NCBI RefSeq assembly: GCF_018131225.1
Contig: NZ_JAFCMM010000001.1
Span: 2,232,001 to 2,296,000 of the forward strand
Reading direction: 5' to 3'
DNA: 64,000 nt
Source of the DNA: Bradyrhizobium sp. U87765 SZCCT0048
GTDB taxonomy: Bacteria; Pseudomonadota; Alphaproteobacteria; Rhizobiales; Xanthobacteraceae
Shown: piece by piece, positions 45,781 through 54,589 of the stretch
How the letters are laid out: every line of letters starts with the position of its first letter
How positions within the stretch are numbered: position 1 is the first letter of the stretch
Made by a program: the position numbers and the translations under genes
The notes under the pieces: generated by a model
Told to the model about the DNA's origin: nothing
The model's database searches: none
The model's input: only the letters and a program-made list of their open reading frames with translations

Positions 45781-46131
45781 GAAGCCTCCCTGCGATTTTC
45801 GAGTCGGCTGTTCCGCCGATCTGCGTGCAGCATGGCGGGCCTCCCGCAGCCATGCAAGGGAGCCGATGCGGTTCATGTCGCCGCATGCCTGGGTGTGCCG
45901 AACGAATTTTGCATGGTGGAATTCAGCGACGGCGACGTGCATGGCGAGCCAACGCGTCGCACCGGCCGACAGCCGGCGAGCGAACGGAGATGTCGCATGA
46001 AGGCCACCGAGCGCTGCCCTGCCATCCGCGGCCCCGCCGGACACATCCGGACATGCCGAATCCGGCGGGAATGGTATAGAGACGAAGAAGGGAAGCGGCG
46101 TCGCAACGACGACCGCCGAGGGGAAGCCATC
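45781..46131. other. Gene-free stretch between divergent genes
   Basis: 351 bases separate the starts of the binding protein and the hydrolase. A reading frame stays open through it in the direction of the hydrolase, but its translation is low-complexity and lacks any domain. I see no repeat copy and no convincing operator; it presumably holds both promoters. Confidence 0.5.
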
Positions 46132-47277
46132 ATGCTGCGCGTTTGCGGTCGTCCATCGCTTTCGCCGTTTCGCCGCTTTGCAGGGCTGGGCTGGACGATC
46201 GCCGCCGCGCTGGCGGTCGCAGCACCAGCCCGCGCGGAAGGGGTGCGCACCGATCAGCTCACCATTCCGGCGGTGATCGCCGGGGCCGGCAGCGGCACAG
46301 TGCGGCTTGAGGGCATCGTGGTGCGCCCCGACGACGGCGCCCCCCACCCGCTGGCGATCATCAACCATGGCTCGCCGCGCGACGGCAACGACCGGCCGAA
46401 CATGTCGCCGTTCCGGATGTGGACGCAGGCCAGCTGGTTTGCGCGCCGAGGCTGGACCGCGGTCGCGTTCCTGCGGCGGGGCTATGGCCAGTCGCCAGGA
46501 GGCTGGGCCGAGACCTATGGCCCGTGCTCCCGCCCCGACTACGCGACCGCCGGACTCGCCGGCGCCAACGACATCGCCGCGGTCGCCCGCGCCCTGGAAG
46601 CACAGCCTTTCGTCAGCAAGGGGCGCTGGATCAGTGTCGGCGTATCCGCCGGCGGCTTTGCCACCGTGGCGTTGACCTCGCAGCAGCCGCCCGGCCTCGT
46701 CGCCGCGATCAGCTTCGCGCCTGGCCGCGGCTCGTCCGGCCCGGATGCCGTGTGTGGCGAGCCGCAACTGGTCGCCGCGTTCGCCCAGTACGGCAAGACG
46801 TCACGCGTGCCGCTGCTGTGGGTGTCCGCCGAAAACGACCACTTCTTCGGACCGCGCCTGACGACACAACTCTCCGAGGCGTTCAACGGCGCCGGCGGCC
46901 ATGCCACCCTTGTCCGCACGCCGCCGATCGGCGCCGACGGCCATGAGCTGTTCGGCGCTGCCGACGGACCCAGGATCTGGACACCGATCGTCGAGACCTT
47001 CCTGCGCGCCAACAGCCTCGAGCTGCGCAGCACGCCGATTGCCGTGACCCGCCCGAATGTCGCTCCGCCCGCAAGCCTCGGCGCCGGCGGCCGCGCCGCG
47101 TTTAACACCTATCTCGACAGCGGCCCCAACAAGGCCTTCGCCGTCAGCGGTTCGCATTTCGGCTGGGCCAGTGGCCGCCGCTCGCCGGACCAGGCGCGCG
47201 AGGATGCACTCGAATTCTGCAACGCCAACGCGAGCGACTGCGCCGTCGTCAATGTCAACGATCGTGCCGGAAAATAG
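46132..47277 (+). CDS. Exported alpha/beta hydrolase (dienelactone hydrolase-like)
   Basis: 381 residues. Signal peptide (about 1-36, ending ARAEG), a hydrolase core with an oxyanion-region IINHGSPRD, the nucleophile in GVSAGGFAT (Ser, about residue 170), an acid in SAENDHFFG and a late histidine in GADGHELFG. A C-terminal region (about 300-381) with FGWASGRRSPDQAREDALEF resembles DUF4189-type tails, in which Cys residues are also present (FCNANASDC). Likely a periplasmic esterase or peptidase with unknown substrate. ATG 46132 has GAGGGGAAG upstream. Confidence 0.75.
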   Translation: MLRVCGRPSLSPFRRFAGLGWTIAAALAVAAPARAEGVRTDQLTIPAVIAGAGSGTVRLEGIVVRPDDGAPHPLAIINHGSPRDGNDRPNMSPFRMWTQASWFARRGWTAVAFLRRGYGQSPGGWAETYGPCSRPDYATAGLAGANDIAAVARALEAQPFVSKGRWISVGVSAGGFATVALTSQQPPGLVAAISFAPGRGSSGPDAVCGEPQLVAAFAQYGKTSRVPLLWVSAENDHFFGPRLTTQLSEAFNGAGGHATLVRTPPIGADGHELFGAADGPRIWTPIVETFLRANSLELRSTPIAVTRPNVAPPASLGAGGRAAFNTYLDSGPNKAFAVSGSHFGWASGRRSPDQAREDALEFCNANASDCAVVNVNDRAGK

Positions 47278-47383
47278 CGCGCAGGGAGCACATTCTCCAT
47301 TGATGGAATCGCGAACGCGCTGCAGATCGCTGATTTCACGCGCTGTCTTCTCGCGAACCGGTGCCCGCTTCGCCCGAAATGCT

Positions 47384-48094
47384 CTAACGGTGCACGATGA
47401 GAACGAGCCCGGACACGACGGCAAAGCCGAGCACGAACAGGCGCAGCCGACGCTGGTCCAGCCGGGCATAGGCCAGGCGGCTCAGGGCGATACCGACCAA
47501 CAGCACCGGCAGCAGCAGGACCGACGCCTGCGCCTGCCACCAGGTCAGACGGCCGGTGGCGGCGAGCAGCAGCAGAGAGAACACCTCGCCGATCAGGAAG
47601 CACAGCGCGACGTTGGCGCGCAGCTGCGCTGCACTGTGATGCTGATAGACCAGCGCCAGTGGCGGCCCGCCGATGCCGGTCGCGGTCTCGGTAACCCCTG
47701 TGACCAGTCCCGCCGCAACGAAGGCGTGGCGTGACGGATCGAACTTCGGCGCTAGCAGCGAAGCCATGGCGGCGAGCAGCGTCGCAACGCCGACCAGAAT
47801 GTTGAGCATCGCCGAGGACACCGCAACCAGGATCCAGTAGCCGACGAAGGTGCCGGCGGTGCGACCGGCAGTGATCCAGCCGGTGCCGAACCAGTCGACC
47901 GCGCTGCGCTCGCGCCAGGCGACGAAAGCATTGAGCGGCAACATCAGCAGCAGCAGCCCGCCCGGCAGCAGGTCAGGCGCGAGCAGCGCCAGCATCGGCG
48001 CGATGATGAGGGCGAAGCCGACACCGATCGTCGCCTGGATAAAGCCGGCAGCGGTCACGACCACCGCGATCGCCACGAACAAGGAAATGCTCAC
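47384..48094 (-). CDS. TauE/SafE family membrane transporter
   Basis: 236 residues with about 7-8 hydrophobic helices, and the family pattern GVGFALIIAPMLALL near the N-terminus repeated as GVTETATGIGGPPLALVY in the second half. TauE/SafE proteins move sulfite, sulfoacetate or other organic anions. Start GTG 48094 overlaps the amidohydrolase stop (GTGA), so it is translated with the permease-amidohydrolase operon, pointing to export or uptake of a product of that pathway. Confidence 0.85.
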   Translation of the reverse strand: MSISLFVAIAVVVTAAGFIQATIGVGFALIIAPMLALLAPDLLPGGLLLLMLPLNAFVAWRERSAVDWFGTGWITAGRTAGTFVGYWILVAVSSAMLNILVGVATLLAAMASLLAPKFDPSRHAFVAAGLVTGVTETATGIGGPPLALVYQHHSAAQLRANVALCFLIGEVFSLLLLAATGRLTWWQAQASVLLLPVLLVGIALSRLAYARLDQRRLRLFVLGFAVVSGLVLIVHR

Positions 48095-49485
48095 GCGCCG
48101 CTCCGCACCATCGCGGTTGCCCGGTGCTGCTGCGACGTCGGATGCACGCGCTTGATCGGCGCTCGCGCGACGGTGCGTTGCGCGGCGGCAGCGACCTCAC
48201 GCATCAGGGCGCGGCCGTCCCAGTCTACCGGCCAGCCTTCCCACAGCCGCAACTGGCCACCGACCATCACCGCGACGATCTGGTCACGGTTGCCAAGCCG
48301 TACCAGCTCCCAGGTCAGATCCCACGACGGCGCGAACTCCGGCGTTTCGATGTCGACAAGCAGGCAGTCCGCGGCGAGCCCCGGGGCGATCCGCCCGGTC
48401 ACGGCACCGAGACCGACCGCCCCTGCGCCCGCGGCGCAGGCATGGTCGATCCAGGTCCAGCCGCCGCCGCAGGAGGAATCACCGATCGATAGCCCGAAAG
48501 CATAGCGTTGAGCGGCTTCCGCAGCATCGAGCAGGCGGAACCCGTCGCTGCGGGTGCCGTCGGTGCCGAGACCGAAGCGAATGCCCATGGCGTCCATCAG
48601 CGCGGCCGGCGCGACGGCATTGCCCTTCCAGGCCGACGCCACGGGATTGTAGGCAACCGCCGTATCGGTGGCGCGCAGCATGGCGAGTTCGGCCGGCGTG
48701 ATCAGCGTCGCATGGGCGAGCAATACCTGCGGGCCGAGTGCACCGATGTGATGCAGGTGTTCGATCGGCCGCAGGCCGCGGTCGACCAGCGAGCGCTCCA
48801 CCGCCACCAGATGCTCATTGACATGAGTCTGGAACACGACCTTCGCTTCCGCCGACAACGCCGACACCTCGCGGAGCGTCTCGTCGGTCGCGACCTCCGG
48901 GATCGATACCGCGAGCGAGGGATGCACCTGGGCATGGCCCTGCCATCGCACCAGATGCGCGCGCGCCTGCTTCATCACCGCAGCGGCGTTGCGGCCGATA
49001 TCGTTGCAGATGAAGCCGAGCACGCAGCGCAGCCCCGCCTCGGTCGTCGCCCGGGCGACCGCCGATACATCGCCTTCCGCGCGGGTGCCGGCGTCCACCA
49101 CCGTGGTGAAGCCGCCGCGCAGGGATTCCAGCGCTGCCGCCTTGCTGGAGAGGTAGACCATCTCCTCGTCCAGTACGCCCTCCATCGGCACCCAGATGCG
49201 ACGGAAGATCTCCGACGGCTCGCCGAACGCCAGCGCCTTGCCGAATGTCTGGGTGAGATGGTGGTGGGCATCGACAAAGCCCGGCATCAGCAACATACCC
49301 GGCAGCTCGATGGCTTTCAGATGCGGGTGCCGCGCGGCCAGCGCGTCGGCAGCGCCGACGTCCTGGAATACGCCGCCGGCGATCACCACGGCGTGGCCTG
49401 CGACGGGCCCATCGGGCAGCATCAGCTGTCCGGGCGCCAGCAACAGTTCGTCGGCCTGCAGCAGATGAGGAGCGAGATCGGTCAT
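48091..49485 (-). CDS. Amidohydrolase, nucleobase/triazine deaminase-like
   Basis: 464 residues of the metal-dependent hydrolase superfamily. Metal ligands are visible: VDAHHHL (about 72-78), the His in FQTHVNEH, AHATLI and Asp in GLGTDGTRSDG. The arrangement resembles 8-oxoguanine deaminase, guanine deaminase and AtzB-type enzymes, which act on ring amines. Because the upstream gene is a nucleobase permease, deamination of a purine or pyrimidine derivative is probable. ATG 49485 has GGAAAGA upstream; an ATG at 49518 overlaps the permease stop. Confidence 0.82.
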   Translation of the reverse strand: MTDLAPHLLQADELLLAPGQLMLPDGPVAGHAVVIAGGVFQDVGAADALAARHPHLKAIELPGMLLMPGFVDAHHHLTQTFGKALAFGEPSEIFRRIWVPMEGVLDEEMVYLSSKAAALESLRGGFTTVVDAGTRAEGDVSAVARATTEAGLRCVLGFICNDIGRNAAAVMKQARAHLVRWQGHAQVHPSLAVSIPEVATDETLREVSALSAEAKVVFQTHVNEHLVAVERSLVDRGLRPIEHLHHIGALGPQVLLAHATLITPAELAMLRATDTAVAYNPVASAWKGNAVAPAALMDAMGIRFGLGTDGTRSDGFRLLDAAEAAQRYAFGLSIGDSSCGGGWTWIDHACAAGAGAVGLGAVTGRIAPGLAADCLLVDIETPEFAPSWDLTWELVRLGNRDQIVAVMVGGQLRLWEGWPVDWDGRALMREVAAAAQRTVARAPIKRVHPTSQQHRATAMVRSGA

Positions 49486-49514
49486 GGTCAGGGTCTTTCC
49501 AGGCTGTCGGCCTG

Positions 49515-50864
49515 TCATGCCGGCGAGACGTCGGCTGGCGCCGCATCAGCGGCCATCGGCGTCGGCTGCGACGTCCGCGACATGTTGAAGGCGATATTGA
49601 GCAGCACCGCGGTCACGGTTCCGGCGGCGAGGCCGTTGCCGAGCACCATCTGCACGTAGAACGGAAACTTGCTGTAGATGCCGTTGACCAGGATCGGCAG
49701 CAGACCCATGGCGAGGCCGGCGGCGAGCGTGAACAGGTTGCCATGGTCGCGCAGGTCGACTTTGCGCAGCTGGTCGATGCCCATCACCGCGATGATGCAG
49801 AACACGATCACCGCCGTGCCGCCGACGACCGCGCCGGGGATGGCGTTGATCAGCCGACCGAGCGGCGCGAATAGCGCCAGCGCGATCAGGATGACGCCGC
49901 TCGCGGCGGTGACGTAACGCGAGCGCACGCCGGTGGCGCGGACGACCCCGATGTTCTCGCCGGAGGTGATGATCAGCGAAGTGCCGAGGCAGGCGCCGAG
50001 CAGCGACACCAGAGCATCGCCGCGGATCGTCTTGGGCACCTCGACGCGCACGTCGATATCCTTGTCCACCGCCTCCGCGATCGCCACCGTCTGCCCCGTC
50101 GCCTCCGCCATGGAGATGACGCTGAACACCAGCAGCGGAATGGCCGCGACAAGATCGAACTTCGGCACACCGAACGGAAACAGCGAGGGCACGCTGAGCA
50201 CGTCGCCCGACCACACCGAATCGAACGACATCAGCCCGGCGAATGCCGCGACCGCGGCGCCCGCAAGCAGGCCGAACAGCACGGCAAGCTGGCCGAGCAG
50301 GCCGTGAAACAGACGCGCAAACAGCAGCGTGAAGGCCACCGTCGCCAGCGCCAGCAGCACATTCGACGGCGCCGCGAAGTTCGGCGAGTTGGGCGCGCCG
50401 GTGACGATGCCGCCATAGACCTTGACGAGGTTGATGGCGACCAGCAGCAGCATGGTGCCGATCACGATTTTCGGGAAGAAGCGCAGGCAGCGCGCGAACA
50501 CTGGCAGGACCAGGAAGTAGAACAGCCCTGTCAGCAGCACCGCACCGACCGCGGTCTGCAAGTCAGTCTGCTGCGCGATGGTCAGGAAAATCACCACCGG
50601 CGCGCCGCCGGGCACCATGATGAACGGCAGCCGCGCGCCGATCTTGAGCGGGCCGAAACTCTGCAGCAGCGTGCCGATGCCGCAGACCAGGAAGGTGGCG
50701 CTGATCAGGTTCAGCGTCAGCGCCGGAGAGAAATTGAGCGCCCGCGCCACCAGGAACACCGAGGTGATCGGCGACGCCGCCATCACCAGTACATGCTGCA
50801 GACCGAGCGGCACGAGCCGGCGCAACGGGAGCACTTCATCCACAGGAAGGGTCTTTGCAGCCAT
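49515..50864 (-). CDS. NCS2 family uracil/xanthine permease
   Basis: 449 residues, about 12-14 transmembrane helices. Family landmarks: LGLQHVLVMAASPITSVFLVA (about 22-42, in part), the substrate-site region FSVISMAEATGQTVAIAE and the NCS2 signature ITSGENIGVVRATGVRSRYV. Imports a nucleobase by proton symport. Three ATGs stand in a row at 50870, 50867 and 50864; GGAGGA directly abuts the first, so the third is the best spaced. First gene of a three-gene operon with amidohydrolase and TauE, divergent from a LacI regulator. Confidence 0.92.
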   Translation of the reverse strand: MAAKTLPVDEVLPLRRLVPLGLQHVLVMAASPITSVFLVARALNFSPALTLNLISATFLVCGIGTLLQSFGPLKIGARLPFIMVPGGAPVVIFLTIAQQTDLQTAVGAVLLTGLFYFLVLPVFARCLRFFPKIVIGTMLLLVAINLVKVYGGIVTGAPNSPNFAAPSNVLLALATVAFTLLFARLFHGLLGQLAVLFGLLAGAAVAAFAGLMSFDSVWSGDVLSVPSLFPFGVPKFDLVAAIPLLVFSVISMAEATGQTVAIAEAVDKDIDVRVEVPKTIRGDALVSLLGACLGTSLIITSGENIGVVRATGVRSRYVTAASGVILIALALFAPLGRLINAIPGAVVGGTAVIVFCIIAVMGIDQLRKVDLRDHGNLFTLAAGLAMGLLPILVNGIYSKFPFYVQMVLGNGLAAGTVTAVLLNIAFNMSRTSQPTPMAADAAPADVSPA

Positions 50865-50930
50865 CATCATTCCTCCGAGGAATGGACGTCGCCCGCATTC
50901 CACGGCGGACGATCGGCCGATGAAACTCAG

Positions 50931-50942
50931 TAAATCGATTTA
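50931..50942. promoter_or_regulatory. LacI-type operator
   Basis: TAAATCGATTTA is a perfect 12-base palindrome with the central CG typical of LacI/PurR-family operators. It lies in the 218-base gap between the divergent permease operon and the LacI-family gene, 67 bases before the permease start and 141 before the regulator start. It is therefore the likely site for the regulator. Confidence 0.75.
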
Positions 50943-51082
50943 ATACGACAAAATTGAGCTGGAATGATCCCGGATGTCAACTGCCATGGTGCACAATCTG
51001 CCGGCTGCGGCTGCCGATCGAACAAGCTTTTGCCGGCCGAAATGGCATTATAGGACTGCGAATCCGAAGCTTAGGATCTCTC

Positions 51083-52102
51083 ATGCTGAAGCGCCGCCCC
51101 CGAATCGTCGACGTCGCCAAGGCGGCGGGCGTGTCGCCCGCCACCGTCTCCAACGTGTTGAACCGGAGCCGGCATGTCGATGATGCAACGCGGGAGAAGG
51201 TGCTGGGAGCTGTGGCCCGGCTCGGCTACACGCCGGACGTGCGCGCGCAGCGGCTGCGCACCGGCCGTGCCGCCACCATCGCCATCCTGTCCTCCATGCC
51301 GTTCGCCGTCGCCGCGGGCCCGTCGCGGCTCGGCTTCCTGATGGAGGTCGCCGCCGCCGCCGCGACCGTCGCGCTGGAGCGCGGCGTCGCGCTGGTGCTG
51401 GTGCCGCCGGTGGAAGCCGACCGCGCCCCGATCGAACAGCTCGATGTCAGCGGCGTGCTCGTGGTCGAGCCGCTGGCGGATGATCCGGAGGTCGCCCGGC
51501 TGCGGGCTCGCGGCATTCCCGTGGTCAGCATCGGCCGCCAGCCCGACGCCCCCGGGCAGCCGTTCGTCGATCTGCAATCGACGCTGACGGCGCAGCTCAT
51601 GCTCGATCACCTGCGCGAGTGCGGCAGCCGCCGCACGGCGCTTGTTATCGGCGCACAGCCACGCAACTCCTACCGCGAAACCGAAGCAGTCTACGAGACG
51701 TTCATTCGCCGCCACCGCATGCCGAAACGTCTGCTGCAACTCGACGAGAGCGCTGGCATGGCTGCTGCGCACGCGGCCTGCCTGCGGCTGCTCATGGAAG
51801 ATCCGGAGATCGACGCGCTGTGCGCGCCGGTCGACGCCTTCGCCACCGGCGCCCTGCAGGCGGCGCACGAACTCGGCCGCAAGGTGCCGGACGACCTGCG
51901 GATCATCACCCGCTACGATGGCCTGCGCGCGCGGGAGAGCCGGCCGCAGCTCTCGGCGGTGAACCTCCACCTCGACGCCGTCGCCGCCGCCGCGGTGCAC
52001 CTGCTAATCGATGTCATGGCCGGGACGACCACGGACCTGTCGCGTGTGGGCCCCGCCCCCACGCTGATCGCCCGGGAGTCGTCGCTATTGCTTCACGCTT
52101 AA
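51083..52102 (+). CDS. LacI family transcriptional regulator
   Basis: 339 residues. N-terminal HTH: PRIVDVAKAAGVSPATVSNVL followed by NRSRHVDDATREKV (about 7-42) and the hinge LGYTPDVRAQRLRTGRA with a periplasmic-binding-like ligand domain (about 62-339). Ligand unknown, probably a nucleobase or breakdown product given its divergent neighbour. ATG 51083 gives the normal short N-terminus. Likely binds the palindrome at 50931 and represses the permease-amidohydrolase-TauE operon. Confidence 0.9.
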   Translation: MLKRRPRIVDVAKAAGVSPATVSNVLNRSRHVDDATREKVLGAVARLGYTPDVRAQRLRTGRAATIAILSSMPFAVAAGPSRLGFLMEVAAAAATVALERGVALVLVPPVEADRAPIEQLDVSGVLVVEPLADDPEVARLRARGIPVVSIGRQPDAPGQPFVDLQSTLTAQLMLDHLRECGSRRTALVIGAQPRNSYRETEAVYETFIRRHRMPKRLLQLDESAGMAAAHAACLRLLMEDPEIDALCAPVDAFATGALQAAHELGRKVPDDLRIITRYDGLRARESRPQLSAVNLHLDAVAAAAVHLLIDVMAGTTTDLSRVGPAPTLIARESSLLLHA

Positions 52103-52398
52103 GGTCGCTCTCATCGACCGGAACCCATCACGCATCCGGACCTTGCATGAGAGGGGGCGCGTGCGATGCCGACATTTCCGCTCACATCGTGAGAAAAATC
52201 CACTTTTCAGAACGAACGTGCTTTGCGCCTTTTCGCGTTTGAAAATCCGTTCCCTTGACTTCGAACCACCTGCCTTCAAAAAAAGAACACGATTTTCCTC
52301 GCCGCAAAACTGCGACGCCGCAATTGTCATGACAGCCTTCGGTACAGCCCGTGCCGGCGGAACGCTAGCGCGTGGCTGCAGCCAACCCGAGAGCTATC

Positions 52399-53190
52399 AT
52401 GCTTCGCTCCCTTGCCATCCGCGCCGCCACTGCCGTTGCGATCGCGCTCACCGCCACCGCCGCTCACGCTGACCAGCCGCTCCGCCTCGCCGTCAGCGCC
52501 GGACCGCTGGCGCAGCTCGTGGAGTTCGTGGCCACTCGCGCAAAAAGCAAAGGCCTCGACATCAAGATCATCGAAACGACGGACTGGGTGACTCCCAACG
52601 AAGCGGTGTTCTCCGGCGACATCGATGCCAACTTCTTCCAGCATTCCGCCAACCTCGCGATCCAGAACGCGGCGCGCGGCTACAATCTGGTCGCGGCGGA
52701 CCCTGCCGGCGTGATCGTGCCCGTTGGACTGTTCTCCAAGCGCATTAAGAACCTCGACGAGCTGTCCGTCGGCGCCAAGGTCGCCATCCCCAATGACCCG
52801 ATCAACAGCGTGCGCGGCCTGCAATTGCTGCAGCGCGCGGGCCTGATCAGGCTCGACACCACCGCGGGCTTCAAGATCACTCAACGCGACATCATCGACA
52901 ATCCGAAGAAACTTCAGATCGTCGAGCTCGACGCCGCGCAAACCTACCGCTCTCTCGATGATGTCAGTATCGCCATGGTCAACCTGACCTACCTGATCCC
53001 CGCGGGCGGTGACCCGAAGTCCGCTCTGCTGCTGGACAAGACCCCGGACGAGCAATTCATCATCCGCTTCATCACTCGCCCGGAAAAGAAGGACGATCCG
53101 CGGCTGAAGGCACTCCTCGCCGAATTCAGGACGGACGACGTCCGCGCCTTCATCGCCGCAAAACTGCCTGCCTTCATTCCGGCGTTCTGA
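52399..53190 (+). CDS. MetQ/NlpA-like ABC binding protein
   Basis: 263 residues. Signal peptide ending AAHAD (no lipobox Cys), then PLRLAVSAGPLAQLVEFVA as in NlpA proteins, with NEAVFSGDIDANFFQH and VGAKVAIPNDPINSVRGLQLL. The family is the methionine receptor MetQ, but orphan members recognise other small compounds. It is followed after 8 bases by an FMN-dependent monooxygenase, and no metN or metI is nearby. It may thus be a receptor for a sulfur or amine compound that the oxygenase degrades. Confidence 0.85.
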   Translation: MLRSLAIRAATAVAIALTATAAHADQPLRLAVSAGPLAQLVEFVATRAKSKGLDIKIIETTDWVTPNEAVFSGDIDANFFQHSANLAIQNAARGYNLVAADPAGVIVPVGLFSKRIKNLDELSVGAKVAIPNDPINSVRGLQLLQRAGLIRLDTTAGFKITQRDIIDNPKKLQIVELDAAQTYRSLDDVSIAMVNLTYLIPAGGDPKSALLLDKTPDEQFIIRFITRPEKKDDPRLKALLAEFRTDDVRAFIAAKLPAFIPAF

Positions 53191-53198
53191 GGCACGCG

Positions 53199-54554
53199 AT
53201 GACCAAACAACTGCGCCTCAATGCCTTCACCATGAACACAGTCGGGCATCTGGCGCCCGGCCTGTGGACCCACCCGCGCGATCGTTCGCGCGACTACAAG
53301 AGCATTCGGCATTGGGCGGAGCTGGCGCGCACACTGGAGCGGGGACTGTTCGATGCTATATTCATCGCGGATGTCATCGGCGTCTACGATACGTATCACG
53401 GCAACCTTGATGGCGCGGTGCGCAACGCCATCCAGCTGCCGATCAACGATCCGCTGCAGCTGATTCCCGCAATGGCGCTGGTGACCGAGCATCTCGGCTT
53501 CGGCGTCACCAGCTCGGTAACCTATGAGCACCCCTATCCGTTCGCCCGACGGATGTCGACACTCGACCACCTCACCGGCGGCCGCGCCGCGTGGAACGTG
53601 GTGACATCCTATCTCGACAGCGGCGCCCGCGCGATCGGCCTGCCACACCTCGCGGTGCACGACGATCGCTACGACGTTGCCGAGGAATATCTCGATGTCT
53701 GCTACAAGCTATGGGAACGGAGCTGGGACGACGATGCGGTAATCGCGGACACCACGCGCGGCGTGTTCGCCGATCCGGCGAAGGTACATGCCGTCCACCA
53801 CCACGGCCGGCATTTTCATGTCGACGGCATTCACCTGAGCGAACCCTCGCCGCAACGCACTCCGGTGATCTTTCAGGCCGGTGCATCGCGCCGGGGGCGC
53901 CAGTTCGCCGGTCGGCACGCGGAAGCGGTGTTCGTCAGCGCACCGACCCAGGCGATCCTCAAAAGCCAGGTCGACGCCGTCCGTGCCAGCGCGGCAGCGC
54001 AGGGCCGCCACCCCGACGATATCGTGGTCTTTTCCATGCATACCGCGATTGTCGGCGAGACCGATGCTGATGCGCATCGCAAATATGACGACTACCGCCG
54101 CCACGTCCGGCAGGACGGTGCGCTGACATTGCTGTCGGGCTGGACCGGCATTGATCTTGGCAAATACCGCCCGGATGAGCCCCTGCGCCATGTCACCACC
54201 AATGCCGGCCAATCGGCCGTCGAGGTGTTCAGTTCATCCGATCCGGCGCGATCATGGACCATCCGGGAGTTGGCCGAGTGGGTCAGCATCGGCGCGCGCG
54301 GGCCGGTCAGCGTCGGCTCGCCGTCGACCGTCGCCGACGATCTGCAGGCATGGGCCGAAGCCACCGGCGTCGACGGCTTCAACCTCGGCGCCGTGGTCAT
54401 CCCGGAGACGTTCACGGATGCGGCCGAACTGCTGGTGCCGGAGTTGCAGCGGCGTGGTGCCTTCAAAACGGCCTACGCTCCCGGTACATTCCGCGAAAAG
54501 CTCTTTGGCCGGACCTCCCGCCTCGATGCCCGCCATCCCGGCACGGCGGCCTGA
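53199..54554 (+). CDS. LLM-class flavin-dependent monooxygenase (NtaA/SnaA/DszA type)
   Basis: 451 residues, TIM-barrel luciferase-like family. FTMNTVGHLAPGLWTHPRD at the N-terminus, FDAIFIADVIGVYDTY, TSSVTYEHPYPFARRMSTLDHL, GRAAWNVVTSYLDSGARAIG and PVIFQAGASRRGRQFA are family blocks. Uses FMNH2 from a separate reductase to oxidise a substrate such as a thiophene, nitrilotriacetate or sulfur compound. Adjacent to the MetQ-like gene (8 bases); this pair suggests uptake plus oxidation. No reductase gene is close. Confidence 0.9.
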   Translation: MTKQLRLNAFTMNTVGHLAPGLWTHPRDRSRDYKSIRHWAELARTLERGLFDAIFIADVIGVYDTYHGNLDGAVRNAIQLPINDPLQLIPAMALVTEHLGFGVTSSVTYEHPYPFARRMSTLDHLTGGRAAWNVVTSYLDSGARAIGLPHLAVHDDRYDVAEEYLDVCYKLWERSWDDDAVIADTTRGVFADPAKVHAVHHHGRHFHVDGIHLSEPSPQRTPVIFQAGASRRGRQFAGRHAEAVFVSAPTQAILKSQVDAVRASAAAQGRHPDDIVVFSMHTAIVGETDADAHRKYDDYRRHVRQDGALTLLSGWTGIDLGKYRPDEPLRHVTTNAGQSAVEVFSSSDPARSWTIRELAEWVSIGARGPVSVGSPSTVADDLQAWAEATGVDGFNLGAVVIPETFTDAAELLVPELQRRGAFKTAYAPGTFREKLFGRTSRLDARHPGTAA

Positions 54555-54566
54555 GCATCTGCGCGG

Positions 54567-54589
54567 ACGCGCGTGCAATCGACGCGCGT
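54567..54589. terminator. Hairpin between convergent genes
   Basis: ACGCGCGT at 54567-54574 and again at 54582-54589, self-complementary and separated by 7 bases, form an 8-base stem between the monooxygenase and sortase genes. No T-tract follows, so its terminator role is a guess. Confidence 0.45.

Noticed and set aside
44449..46131. N-terminal extension of the hydrolase (open for over 500 codons upstream)
   Set aside because: It runs opposite a good binding-protein gene and lacks homology; the signal peptide and Shine-Dalgarno at 46132 mark the true start.
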